Shown one piece after another: positions 1-11,989 of a DNA stretch of 64,000 nucleotides. Location of the stretch: contig OX388309.1 of assembly GCA_947579605.1 (NCBI GenBank), forward strand, positions 20,527,071 through 20,591,070, in the 5' to 3' direction. The stretch's first letter is position 1. Each line of letters opens with the position of its first letter. The translations under genes were made by a program, and so were the position numbers. The notes under the pieces are model-generated. The model was given only the letters and a program-made list of their open reading frames with translations, was not told the DNA's origin and did no database searches. This DNA is from Athripsodes cinereus (taxonomy: Eukaryota; Arthropoda; Insecta; Trichoptera; Leptoceridae).

Positions 1-1668
1 ATTTCATAATACCTGTTGAACAATATTCATAACTTGTAAAAACATTTAATAAGAAAAAAATATATCTTCGATGAATTGTATCTACAATGTTGGTATCATG
101 TTTAGCATTAGCGGGTTCACCTTTTCGTTTAGAATATCTGTAACTTATTATATCCGTTAAAATATGTTTAAACAAAAGATCACAGCAATAATGATATTTT
201 GTAAATTCAATTCACTTTTACTGGAGGACGAAATCTGATATTAAAATGAATAAGTAGAGCAGTAATAGGTAGTATTGTATCAATGTTAGTAGCTGGCTGC
301 TGGTATAATGAGATCAAAGATATAGTGGCTATGTCTATACCTTTATATCTACATTATATATTATTATGTATTGTTACACAAAGTATTCGCCAACTCTCAG
401 GTCAGCTGTGTTTTGCTGCTGTTGTTCTTTAGATGCATTGTCGAGACTTGTATTGTAAAATAAGGAAGTGTCAAGTCATAATAATATGAACGCTTATTAT
501 CTCAATACACCTATATTATATTATTTTGTCGTGTGTGGCAACCACTGTAGTTGCAATAGACCATTAATTTATATCACCAATAAATAATCACCTAACGCCA
601 TTATAAGCATCACGCAGATAGTGAAATATTCAATCTTACCTACTTACTATTGCCAAAGTTCATTTACATTTTGATATTTGAATTTTTATGACACAAATTT
701 TTATTCTTATCAATAAGATAAGTACCATGATCTCCTTCAAATGTAATAAATACCTACTGTGTATTATTAAATAGATGAGCAAGTTATTATTAACCGGTCT
801 GAATTTAAATGGGGCAAAATATTTTATTTGAATTCGTGAAATTTTGATTTATCCGCGATAAGGCTACTAAATAGGTAGTTTACATAAGGTACACCTACCA
901 AATTAAACTACCCTCAAGGAAGAAATGCGCAATTTCCAGCAGCAATAGTCCTCCATTTGTTGTTAATAATAAAAAAAAACCTTTTATAATTATGGCAAGA
1001 AGCTACATACATAAACGAAGAAGTAAGTGTCTACAAAATATAATCATTGAGATTAATCTGAATAAGTTTGTTGACAAAATTTGACAAAAGTAGTGATTTA
1101 AAAAATTGTGCGCAACCTTGCGCTGATTTTTTTTAGAATGGCGAAAAATAGTTGTCTAAAATATTATTATAAGAATTGAAATTTTATTTTAAACGTAGAA
1201 GTAATATATTAGCATGCAGATCTGTCTACATTTCTATGGTTAAATGCAAGGTACGATATTATTAAATTATTTTTTTTACATACCTATAGGTATGCTTTAA
1301 TTAAAGCTATAAAATGCGCTTTGAACATCTTATTATAGCGTACCTACCTATAAAAAGGTAACGATGTTGAGATTAAAAAAATAATTATCGCAAACCATAA
1401 ACCCAAACCAAACCATGGACGGATGGAAGATATCACAATAATTATTGTATTTAATTGATAATTTTAAGATACTTTGAATTGATTTATAATGTTGTAATGT
1501 ACTGTGAGGACTAAGATATATAAAATAATGTTTTTTGGAAAAGGATTTTTACGATAAACTCGCCCTTTGTATATTGATTATATCTAATTTGAATGCATCT
1601 TTTTATAAAATTGTATATTATATTGTGATCAATCTACAGTAAATAATGAATAAATGAAAAAATAATTG

Positions 1669-1755
1669 TCTTAATTTTTATTGGCACAGAGACGACAGCT
1701 TGAATATTTATTTCATGGGGCTGGACCGCTGGCTACACCATTTGTGCAATATGTA
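1669..1755 (+). mobile_element. (TAG)n-tailed repeat family, degenerate copy
   Basis: Contains TCTTAATTTTTATTGGCACA and GACGACAGCTT, then a diverged CGCTGGCTACACCATTTGTG. This corresponds to the 3' half of the family best seen at 40.6-40.8 kb. Confidence 0.5.
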
Positions 1756-2714
1756 ATATCGTATTGTTTCATATAAAGTAATACAATCAATTCATTTAAT
1801 AGGTAGATCCTGCTGTAACTATTGTATTATTGAACTTATTTTGATAAGATACATATGTAGGTACGTAGTATTCAATTCAGTGTAATTCATTGCTGTAGAT
1901 TAGGTACAATTATTCTGTAATATTGACTGCGGAGGCGATAAGAGATTATTTTATCAACAAAAGTAACAAAGCAGATACAAAATGTTGTTACATCTGTAGT
2001 AGTTAGGTGCATGCCTAAATCTTATAGAATAATGAAATTGAAAATATATATTGTGAAGTTAAACGAATGGTTACGTAGTTATACCTTATCACTAACGTTC
2101 ACCAATGTTCACATCCAATCATGCATGTAGTCAGGGACACTAAACAAATGCTGGATGTCTTTTAAACGTAACTTATTTTGATGCATATTAGATAGATAGA
2201 TATAAATGTCGAAACTAGGCGAAGGTTAGCATGATTAGTGTGAATGCTTGAAAAAGTTTATTGAATTATAAAGTTTTTTGGTACAATTAATTTAACGAGT
2301 ACGAGTATGTATAATATTAATTCTTGGACATGTTTTCCTCTCACAGTTTTCACAACGTGAGGGTTCAATGTTACACATCCAATACAGCTGATGAAGAAAT
2401 AAGTAATTGAGTAAGTAAATTAATGTATATCTATATCTATTTTAAACATACATTTCTGCTTCTAGGGACATTGACATGTGCTGCAGTGACCCCGAATAAA
2501 TACGCAAAAACTATAATGGTTATTACACGTTGATGCTACGTTTACCTTATACACATATTAATTTATAATTATTTGGTGACTGTAATACAAGTAAAGATTG
2601 TAGATTTAACACATAAATCTATCATAAAAGGCTTAAAAAGACAACGTCACGTTATTTGGTACTGAACTGGATAGGACTTGGACACGCATATAATCTATTA
2701 TATATACCTAAATA

Positions 2715-2835
2715 TTCCACAAGTGGAGTACCCGGCAGACTAGCTGAATGTAACAAACATGGAAACCGTCCTCTCCGAGCCAAAAAAATTAGAACATTCA
2801 GGATGGCTGGCAAACCTCATCGCTGAGCTTAAGAT
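2715..2835 (-). mobile_element. (TAG)n-tailed repeat family, copy
   Basis: Reverse-strand copy: TTCCACAAGTGGAGTACCCG, AGACTAGCTGAATGTAACAA, then ACATTCAGGATGGCTGGCAA. The terminal TAG array is lost. The 69-codon minus frame over it is incidental. Confidence 0.65.
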
Positions 2836-3159
2836 GTAAAATGTTGAATTGAAGTGATGATCACCCATTCTGAATGTTTTGACATGTTGACATAAAGAGA
2901 ATGACCTTAGATTTATGTTGACCAAGTGCGAAGAATTTACTGACAACACAGCTTGTGGGAAATGAATGAATGAAAAAGTGAATTTTTCTACGTAGGTACA
3001 TAATAATACATAACATGTTTTATTCAGTCTTTTGAGATAAACTCGTCAATATATTGTTCAAATATTGTTATTTGTATGATTCCTTCAATTTACCTATTTT
3101 GTTTTGTCTGATGCACCTATAATGTGCAGTAAATAATAAAATAAATAGTAGGTACATAG

Positions 3160-3415
3160 GTAAGTGGAGATAACGCTCTTGCCTTTGAGTCGCGAGGTCC
3201 CGGATTCGATTCCCGGCCAGGGCAAAGTGCAGAATGACCTTTTTCAAATTGTCCTGGGTCTGGGTGTTACAAGTATATGTGTGTAGTGCATTGTATATGT
3301 GTGTATCGTCACCTTAGTACCTACCCATAATACAACATTCATCTTAGTTTGGGACTAGCTCGATCTGTGAATTGTCTATGTAGGTATGTTATGTTATTGT
3401 TATAATTAATAAATA
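3160..3415 (+). mobile_element. tRNA-derived SINE, copy with intact Pol III head
   Basis: The head GTGGAGATAACGCTCTTGCC ... GGATTCGATTCCCGG has A- and B-box-like spacing of a tRNA gene but cannot fold as a functional tRNA. The body contains AAATTGTCCTGGGTCTGGGT and TTGGGACTAGCTCGATCTGT, typical of lepidopteran SINEs. The 3' end is TA-rich. A second, head-less copy is at 14.0 kb. Confidence 0.75.
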
Positions 3416-3489
3416 TTCGTAGGTATATGTATGTTCTGTAATAATACAATGATTTTATCGCATGTCTACTTTTTATTACACTATACGTG

Positions 3490-3600
3490 AGTAATATAAT
3501 AATAATAATAACATTTTATTGATCTAAAAAATCATGAACAATAAGCGAGCTTATTGCCTGGATTCAATATCTTCCAGCTAACTAAAATAATGTGTGATAC
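3490..3600 (-). mobile_element. LINE 3' UTR tail ('CTTCCA(A/G)CTAAC' family)
   Basis: On the plus strand (AAT)n-ACATTTTATTG is followed by GCGAGCTTATTGCCTGGATT and ATATCTTCCAGCTAACTAAA, the reverse complement of a retrotransposon 3' UTR ending in CAATAAA and an (ATT)n tail. The same family occurs at 12.4, 16.6, 35.6 and 60.3 kb. Confidence 0.6.
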
Positions 3601-5029
3601 TATGTTGACAATTTGTGTAATTAATACTAAATGTGACCAGTTAATACTGAACTTATTTATAAACAATTACATTCTTAGCCCTAAGTAGAATATATGTCAT
3701 GTTTCCTGTAATGAATACTACAAAATGAAGGATTAAGTCACGGAAAGGAACTTATGAGGATACATCTATGGATTATAAAAAACGTGTAGTGTATAGGGGA
3801 GTTTCTGATATTGCAAGGCAGATAATTCCGCATTGTAATTGCGCAATATAATCTACGACTACGTAAAGAATTTATATTTTTACATATAATATCGGAATTG
3901 CAACCTAACCTCATAAGGAAATAAAAAAAGTTATTTTTGTCCCAAGTTAAGTAGGCACATACTTACCTTATTTACATACATGCTCTATTCAGTTATCTAT
4001 GTCCCCCTCATTTGTGACTTACGTGGTCTATTTTTAACTAAGTATGGAGATGAATGCTCAAATCATTACTAAATGTCATTATTAGAATGTAAAACAAAAT
4101 AACCATAATGTACCTACATAATTACATATATCTTACCAACAAATGTAGACTATAATGTTGATTTTATTGGAATCCATATACTCTATTTGTTGATAAACAA
4201 ACTTATCACTTTTTGTACTGAGTAATTATTGGCACTACTCAAAGAGAACATTATAATGAATTAATTGTCACAGCGTGTTTTTTATAGAATTCGTTAAAAA
4301 CTTTTGGTATATTTTTACTAATGCTATACTAAAAATAACAATTAGACAAATATTTATGCAGACACTTATGTTAAAAGATAAGTATTAAACATTTTTAGAA
4401 ACACACGTCGTAATGTGATTGTATTCTTTATTGATATATTTATTTCATTTACTATGTTTAGATTTTATATAATATTCATATATACACAATACACGTGAAT
4501 ATATATATATATTTAATATTTATTTTAGAGGTTGTTTTTTTGGATATTTTATGATTGGAATACTTTTGGTATTCAGTATTTTGATTACAAAGAGAAGTTG
4601 GCTATCAAATGGCGGGAATATTCACAAAACATAATTTGACATTTGTATCTTAGCTCACAGAATATAATATTCGTAAATAAATTATTATAACCAATCAACG
4701 GTTAACCGCACAGACCCAACTACATTCCCGCCAAGTCAAACAACGACTAACTTAACTTTATGTCAAGGCTATGAGAGCATAGTGTATTGTATACTGTAGT
4801 ATGAGAGGCTATAGGAGTATTTTAACTACCTACCACTATCACATATAGCAAAATAATATTATAGATAGGTACTAATAATTGCTCCTGCTAGTGTTGAAGT
4901 GAGGTATAAGAAAAAACAATGCTGTTGCTTTTAATTTTATTCTATTCCTTGCTTTTCTGTCCGATTTCAATAAAATGATTGAATTAAAACATTTTAAATG
5001 TTCAATGATTGCATTTCATCAGAAACGAT

Positions 5030-5155
5030 TTTATAATAATAATAACAGTTTATTAAACACAATTTATCATTTTACAATAATCGAACAATAACACAATACA
5101 TTTATTTTCCTAATACAATTACTCCCCAAAATTGAGCGTAGCTCGTGCTTTCGAT
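5030..5155 (-). mobile_element. LINE 3' tail, 'AGCTCGTGCTTT' family
   Basis: Starts with (AAT)n-AACAGTTTATT on the plus strand and ends with ATTGAGCGTAGCTCGTGCTTT. Another copy with TGAGCAGAGCTCGTGC lies near 8.1 kb. Interpreted as a minus-strand retroelement tail from the position of the A-rich end. Confidence 0.45.
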
Positions 5156-5457
5156 GAAGTGTTGATTAATATTTGACTTTTCGAATTTTCAATGAAGTGT
5201 TGATTAATATTTGACATTTTACTTAGTAAACACGCTCTTGATGAGATCTAATGTTTGAGGATAGATATATTTTATTGAAACTCTGTCAAACTGTCTATAA
5301 CCATTTAATCCTCTGCAGACTCTATTTCTATTAAAGTTTTTTGAATTGAAGATATTTCTACCACTCATTCCGTTTTGTCATCTACGAAAACGAAATTACC
5401 TACTACCACCTACAATAAATCCAGATCTAATACACTGTAGTGCAATCATAAGGAATA

Positions 5458-5690
5458 CCCCCGGTGGCGGTCCTAGCTTTTAATTTTGCTTAGTATTCTC
5501 AATTTTGTGGGAATCCTGAGACAATTTGGTATGCATAGGAATTTAAGAAAATGACAAGCTTCAAATATTGCTCTATTGAATACTTCTTTTCAGTTTTTAA
5601 AAATTCAATAACTTCAGTGTATTGCGTGGGCTCCTGGGTGATTGCCTTGTTTGCCCGCCGTAAGGGCCGTTAATGGACATCCCTTTAATG
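5458..5690. mobile_element. Possible non-autonomous hAT-like remnant
   Basis: The left end GGTGGCGGTCCTAGCTTTT and right end TTGCCCGCCGTAAGGGCCGT resemble the GTGGCG.../...CGCCAC ends of hAT-type MITEs, and GTGGGCTCCTGGGTGATTGC sits just inside the right end. Exact terminal repeats and an 8-bp target duplication are not discernible. Confidence 0.35.
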
Positions 5691-7119
5691 CATAATTAAT
5701 ACTGTATTTCCTAATTCGGTCATTTTTCCTGAAAAATTCTACGATTGCACGATGAGGACGTCGATATTGAAGCGATTAACAACTTAATTGATACTAGGTC
5801 ACTGCCGAGCCTTAATTTTGCAAGTAATGATGTATGGTGCACATACCTACTTAATAACTTAATAGTGTCTTCAACCATTGTAAGGTACTCTTTCTTTGAT
5901 ATTCAATTGTGATATGTCTACCTAATATCTATGTAAGATAATAAATGAAGGTTATTAAGATCACGAAGAGATGTTCATTGTTTTATGGAATGTAGGTTTA
6001 TCAAATTTAAGATTTGTATTACATGGATTTACTTATGTCTGTCTGTCGTGCTTTTATTACCTACGTTCCTCTTTATTCATGAGATACTGAGATGTTATGA
6101 ATCTTCACAAAATGTGGAACTGCTATAGCTTTGTCATTCCAAATAAATTAATTATCTATATTTCTATGTATAACATTGTCAAATTATGTATTATGTTGTT
6201 GTTGTGTAATGTGTGTACCATCCTCTGTGTGAGATTTAATTCTCGAGTGGGTGTGTCCATAGTCCACTCTGAGATTAAAAAAAAAAAACTTTTGCTCTAA
6301 ACTGACTGGATGACACGAGAATTGATGTTCTTGAAACATGCAGAGTTAAGTGGTGGGAACCGCTACTTAATGTATTCCAAATAAATTATCCAGGCAAAAA
6401 TTAGATATACCTAATACCCAAATTTATTAATCTATTGGTTATACTTTATGTTCACCAATATTTCCTTTTTGGATTTTGTAATCTAATGTAGGTAATTAAT
6501 AAAGCATTTTTTTTCTTTTGCGTGCAATACCTTTGCTGTCACTTCATATGTGGAAAAAATATAATGAACGTGGTATCCGAATTCATATGAAATCCAAAAT
6601 TTTCGGAACTTGATCAATTTATATCGAATTATTCCCATTTTAAATTTCTATTAAATAACACGTGTCATGTTGTTTAGACAGAATATATACCTATAATGCG
6701 ATAGGCTTTGAAATCGGAATACGTTTTCAATGGTTAATTTAGAGCAATACATAACGCATTTATTAAAATGAACAATATGCGAGCTATTATTATATAAGGG
6801 AAAATAAATATTTAAACCTACCTTCATATTAGGTATGTAAGTTGTACATCGGCAATTCATTATAATTCTAAATTACAGTGTTAAATATTATTTTGAAGCA
6901 AAAAGTAGTCTGACGACGAGCAGTTACAAACTTCCAAGAAGAAGGTCCGTAGTTAGAAACACGCTGCTTCACGATAGTGGAAATTGACCTTGAAGTTGTT
7001 CAAGCCCAGGGTAGGCAAGTATAAATTTTCAAATGTCTAATAAAAATCAGGTATTCGTATAACAACATGGCCGTCGGCTACCCCAAGTTGAGAGGTATCG
7101 TGATAAAATAAAGTTGGAT

Positions 7120-7640
7120 TTAAATCGTGATTAGTGGATTCGATCCCGGGATCCCGATCGTATTTTGGTCCCGAAATTTCGGTATTTAATTTACCAAATC
7201 CCGGGATTAATGCAATTTTTGAATAAGTCAGGAATTTGGTAGGTACACATTCGCGTTAATTAATCACTGACAGCCGAAACTTGTGTTCGTATTAAAAAAA
7301 AAACAACTTTCTGAGTTCGATATCTCACTAGATACTGGTATTACGACAAAAATGACTGATGCTCCAAATGTTATGCTGGAAAACTTGTTAATGCAGAGCA
7401 CCAAGTTTGTTTTGCACATGGTAAGTATTCACTTGGCCTTAGTGACTTGTTGCATAGAAAAATAAAAGGAAAATATTTTAAAACTTAAATACATCGCCAA
7501 AAGATAAATAAAAGTGACTATTTTACTATTTTTCATTACTAATACAATCCCGGGACTATCCCGGAATCCCGGGATTAACTGTAGATAATGCCGAAACACC
7601 GGGATTCGATAAAAGGGCCGGAATCGACTCCTCTAATAGT
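7120..7640 (+). mobile_element. hAT-like remnant: transposase scrap between CCCGGG-rich inverted arms
   Basis: Two CCCGGG-rich blocks in inverted orientation (7136-7217 and 7545-7632; the core GGATTCGATCCCGGGATCCC pairs loosely with ATCCCGGGATTAAC and AATCGACTCC) flank a plus frame at 7330-7465. That frame includes TTKMTDAPNVMLENLLMQST and VLHMVSIHLALVTCCIEK. The pattern 'TDGA..M.......C.AH.IHLA' is found in hAT transposases, so this reads as a decayed transposase exon. Codons are broken and key residues changed; dead. Confidence 0.5.
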
Positions 7641-7984
7641 GATACAAAATGAATTGGGAAGTCAAAAAAATGAGGTTAGATTGAAGACTTGTAGGTATAA
7701 TAAATAAATTATAAATTAATAAAAATAAAAAAATGAACGATATTTCAAGGAGTTATTTTTTTAAAATAATTTACTCAATTACAGAGTCACCTATAGAAAA
7801 CTCATAAAGATAATATGCAAATGTTAGTGCTTTATTGTCTAAAGAAATTGTGTTTTTTTTCCTTTACATAAAAGCTTATACAGTACATAAACAGATAGCG
7901 CATTAAATAACGATATTGTTTACACCTGTTATCGAAAGATGACTCTCTACATTAACATAATGTTTTTAGCAATTCACAATAGAT

Positions 7985-8150
7985 GGCAGTAATCCCATTT
8001 TTAAATTGAAATTCAAATATATTTATTATTGATAAATTATACAATTTACAACAACAATCATTTTTTACTTATAGTTATACAGTTAGGAAAACAATTCATT
8101 CCCTCAAATATGAGCAGAGCTCGTGCATGGCTCGTGCTTTGAGGGACAAT
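7985..8150 (-). mobile_element. LINE 3' tail, 'AGCTCGTGC' family, second copy
   Basis: Shares an ATTCCCTCAAATATGAGCAG-like block and the AGCTCGTGC...GCTCGTGCTTTGA end with the 5.1 kb copy; the last word is duplicated here. No ORF remnant is visible beside it. Confidence 0.4.
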
Positions 8151-8214
8151 ATTACAGAGTCACCTATCACCTAGGTATTTATTTAGATGACAATATTACG
8201 TAGAATGTAAAGAA

Positions 8215-8275
8215 CAGTGGCGTAGCGATTAGACGGGACTTGTATAGAAATTTGTTGGGGGCCCAAATGAAGTGC
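8215..8275 (+). mobile_element. Possible hAT-type terminus
   Basis: CAGTGGCGTAGCGATTAGAC followed by a GGGGGCCCAAATGAAGTGCC block resembles one end of hAT-family transposons, which commonly begin CAGTGGCG. No partner end was found nearby. Confidence 0.3.
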
Positions 8276-9846
8276 CAAGATTTTTCAGAAACATAAAAGC
8301 TCGCATTGAATTAAAATAATCATATATAATAAGTTTTACTTACAAATAACACTCCTAAGAACTAAGCTAACCAAATAATTGAAATAAATACATAGGTATA
8401 ATAATAATAATCATCTAGACAACGTAGTTTGCGCCGTTTTGTGATAAATCACCGCAAGGGCGCATATATATTTTTATTCAAATGATTAATTTTTTTATAA
8501 CTTTATTTCAAGGTTTATTTAATTTAATTTTGTATTTCAACTTTAACAGGATATCAAAAGAAACTTAGTTTATGAGTTCCAATTTTAAATTTTATTGTCA
8601 CAAATTTTATTCACTGACCTTAATAATTTTGTATTTGTATAATTTATTTTATTTGAAAATAAATAAGCAATATTAATATTAGCACTACGATAAAGTTGTT
8701 ATAAATCGATTTAAAACAATATTTTAATTTTTGAAAACTGAGATGCCAGGTGTGAACTTTTCTTGCCATTTTTTCCGCGAACTTATTCAATTAACTGAAG
8801 ACGATCAGTTTGAATATCGTACCTAAAATTTATTTCAGCTGTTGCAGTTGTAACCACCGGAAGCGTCAAGTATAGAAAGCTTATTGTTATTACCTCCGGA
8901 AAATTGGATGCAAGGCTATTGAATTTTTTTCAGAAATAATTCCATGAATTCTCTGAATTTCATGTTTTCAGAGCAATTAATTGTTCATAAACATCAACTG
9001 ACTGGCATTCTTTTTTAATATTTCGTTTGAAAAAGAAAATAGATTCTCCAATTTGTAATACTTCGAACATAATATTACTCAATAAAGTTTAATTTATCGA
9101 CCGACGGTTCTTCGTGGAAGTTCTATTTAATAATTTATTAATAAAAAAATATATTTATTTATTCCACTGTTTACTAAGTTACTCAACTGTTAACCAGTGA
9201 ACAGCGCAAGATAACTTTACATATATCTTGTCTTATTAATAAACTATAATATTACTCAGGTCCCAGAGGCTCTGAAATTTTAGTTTAGTTTGAGAAATTA
9301 ATATATCTAAACAGCAATATTGGACATTGACTTTGAAATACGATTCCGGGTCTGAAGTTCTATCATCTTCTGATAGCTTATAAAAAACGCATCGTCTTTT
9401 ATTTTTGCAAACAATTGTTACACCCACTTTTCTAGATTTCTAGGTCCTTTCATAGTATTGGGGATAGTCTTTAGTCGCAAGGTAAATTGCAAGAAGGAAA
9501 TGAATGCAGTGTACCAATAACAGACTTGTCGGATCCGATGGAAGGACTAGCTATACTAGACGCAGAAAAAAAAAGTTGTAGCTAACGAAATAGTTTATAA
9601 TTACTTACAATTACGAAAAACTTCAAATTCTGTCAGAGTTACATTGGAAACCTACTTATGTAATAAATATGTATCTAGATCTACTCAACTACGATAATGA
9701 TGTAAGAATCTATAGAATAAAAAGTCCAATTTAGGCACAAATTTAGATATATTTATGCACAATCACAATATAACACATCTAAGGTCAAAGGAAAAATATA
9801 GAAAATCTGGGGTCAATGCATTACAATTATTATTTTGGTAGGTAAA

Positions 9847-11941
9847 TTATTTGTCCCATGTCTTGCTCCTGAATTTGCTAACAACTGGCATATACTGCAG
9901 AGCTGAAGTTCCTCCTACAATACGCTGTGAAAGGTCAGATTCTTCATCTTTCTTATCGGCTGGTTTTTCAGTTACTTGATTTTTATCACTATTCTTATTA
10001 GATTTTTTTAGTAAGCCACTAACATAACTTTTGGGGGGAGATCTTTCATTTCGTTCATTCCTCAGGTTTTCATTAGAGTCATATGACTCAAAGTTTGAAA
10101 TCATTTCGTTATTTATATTGTCTTCAATGGATCTTTTGTTTCTTATACTTGTGCCGAGTCCTTCGACTTGAAGAATCCTAACATCATCGATGTTGTCAAT
10201 TTCTTCATCGCTATGTTTAAACAGTCCTCTCCATTCTTGATTACGTTGTAATGCTTGCAAAGCATTTGCAGTGTATTCTTCTTGATTGTTCCCGAGTGTT
10301 TGTAATTGATCATCTGGTATATCGAATAAAACATTTTTGCGAATAATTGTGTTAGTTTGTGCACCGACAGAATTACGAGGTGAACAGAAGTCATACGTGA
10401 TATCGGAATAATTTCCTCCATCTCTAAAATAAGATAATATAATTATGTTAGTTGGTACATATAAATATACGATTTTGTTAGACATAGACACTGTGTAGTA
10501 TTTAAAAAAAAATATCTTCGATTGTTGCACAATCTTGGCTGACCAATGACTAACACTGTCATAATTTTAATTTCAATCGATAAAAAGTACCTACTTTATG
10601 TATATTATAAAACTATACAAATACGACTATGTAATAGGTATATCATCCATAAAAATTATATAATTCACGCCAAAAAGAAATTATTAATATAACGACCATA
10701 ATTGCAGCTCTCCAACCCCATTCATCCACCGAAGCCTGGTCGTCCTACTCGCCTTCGTCCTTCGGGGTTTATTTTCATTAATTTTTGCTGGTTCAATATC
10801 CTACATCTGGCGCAAGGTGAACAAACCTACATCTGGCAGAAGGTGAAATAAGGCGCAAATTAACTCCACGTCGGAAGCCATTTTGATACAGGTCAAGAAT
10901 TTCTTCTACCAATGGTTTCAATCTTCAGAATAAAATGGATGAGCACCTTATGATATAATATAACGTATAATGTTGTTAAGAGAGTTATGCTTTTTACTTG
11001 CTACAGAGTATCTCCTTTCTTTCAGCGGGAGCATATAATGCTTTCATTGGACTCTGCGGGGATTATTTGTCTTTTCCACATATCCTTCAGCAGTCCATGT
11101 ATGTAAAATATTCCCTCCATCCAGGCGACTTATCGTTTTATATCGACCTTCGCTAATTGTAATAACCATTTATACTCCAATCAACGTAGGTAGATCCTGT
11201 TTTTATGTCAGATTTCGCACTTGAATAATTTTTAGTATCAAGATAGTTAGTTGAGTCATTGTGGTTTAGAAGCTCGACAAAATGTTCCATCCAACGGTTG
11301 AAAATACCCGGTGCATCCATCAATATAGTTCCCAATTTGTCCTTTTGACATTGAGTCGAGGCTTGAACTCCTTTCTAATGTCGTTGACGTTTCTTTAGAA
11401 TTGGCGGCTTTCATTTTTCGTATAGTGTTCCTGAAGAAGCTTGACTTTGGTTTTTATATACTCTGTCTTCTTTTTGTGGAGCTTCTTCTTTTCCCGTCGT
11501 AGTTGATCACGGTATCCATTTCTAAATGGAAGTCTCCAGACTTCTGCGGAATCCGGGTGGACGGTGGGTCCTTCAATGTTTCCCGTCGTAGTTTTCTATG
11601 TCCCTCCTTCAGAACCTCTGTTGACTTTGTTTTTATTGATTATTAATACATAAGTATAAAAGTATGTATAAGTACACACAATTAAAGAAATAATACTTTG
11701 ATTCTTATAAAATATGATATTAATAAAAAAAAAACAATGCTACAAATAATGTGGCAAAAGGCGTATCGTAAAAAAATATTTCTTCCAGCTAACTTACCTC
11801 ACAATAATAGAACCGATGACAGAGGCTGTCACTAAAGTACACTGAAAAAATAAGGAAAAGTCACGTAAATAATAGGTACTGTTCAGTAAGACAATTTGAC
11901 TTTGTGTAATAAAAATACTTATGATCTGTTACCATCAACAT
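9847..11941 (-). CDS. Putative secreted precursor protein, 3 coding exons (11941-11933, 11841-11798, 10423-9847)
   Basis: Spliced model of 630 nt giving 209 residues, not recognised as a known family. Exon 1 encodes MLM and ends at donor GTAACA. Exon 2 (44 bp) lies between acceptor 'CTTATTTTTTCAG' and donor GTAAGTT and encodes a hydrophobic run ending in V. Exon 3 starts after 'TTATTTTAG' and is open for 577 nt. Phases agree: the exon 2 end AG joins the exon 3 start A to make Arg18. Residues 2-17 form an uncharged hydrophobic segment that reads as a signal peptide. The rest is polar, Asn/Asp/Glu/Lys-rich, with a single Cys31, a furin-like RNKR at 112-115, and basic pairs at 157-158 and 175-176. 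RIVGG at 185-189 resembles a trypsin-type activation site, but a stop follows 20 residues later with no catalytic triad. I infer a secreted prohormone-like protein, or the pro-region of a serine protease whose catalytic exons lie elsewhere. The start is favoured by A at -3 and the upstream TATA box. No canonical AATAAA lies close downstream. Confidence 0.6.
10727..10790 (-). mobile_element. Short LINE 3' scrap (GRRRVGRP motif)
   Basis: The minus strand encodes NPEGRRRVGRPGFGG, resembling the G-R-R-x-V-G-R-P motif found near the C terminus of many insect LINE ORFs. It may belong to the same insertion as the RT fragment to its right with intervening sequence deleted. Too short for family assignment. 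Confidence 0.4.
10995..11520 (-). mobile_element. Decayed LINE fragment (linker to RT domain) inside the second intron of the precursor gene
   Basis: Minus-strand frames give the basic linker YRDQLRREKKKLHKKK at about 11517-11470, then a NVNDIRKEFKPRL-like stretch, then GIFNRWMEHFVELLN at about 11300-11260. After an internal gap comes the RT start GLLKDMWKRQIIPAESNESI at about 11090-11030. This order is typical of RTE-like and related non-LTR retrotransposons between endonuclease and reverse transcriptase. At least one frameshift and several stops break it. It is in the same orientation as the host intron. Confidence 0.7.
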
Positions 11942-11989
11942 TTTTAGTTGGCGATTGGAAAAGTATTAAACGGAGAGTTGCACTAGAAA

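Larger units (their letters stand above)
1..5030. other. Left intergenic block
   Basis: Apart from the SINE at 3.2 kb, two (TAG)n-family copies and one LINE tail, the block is AT-rich sequence with scattered TACCTA words and (TA)n near 4500. No splice-supported frame seen. Confidence 0.5.
5690..9846. other. Intergenic block left of the precursor gene
   Basis: Holds the CCCGGG/hAT remnant, an LINE tail and a possible hAT end. The 8.3-9.8 kb part is featureless and is the 3' flank of the gene. No AATAAA on the minus strand lies within about 600 bp of the stop; the first variant, CATAAA, is at 9757-9752. Confidence 0.45.

Noticed and set aside
3160..3235. tRNA gene
   Set aside because: Has A/B-box-like words, but no foldable acceptor and anticodon arms, and it continues into a SINE body.
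10143..10421. 92-codon minus frame beginning MEEIIPISRM
   Set aside because: It overlaps exon 3 of the precursor gene in another frame, has no upstream phase-matched exon, and the longer frame continues into a phase-compatible signal exon.
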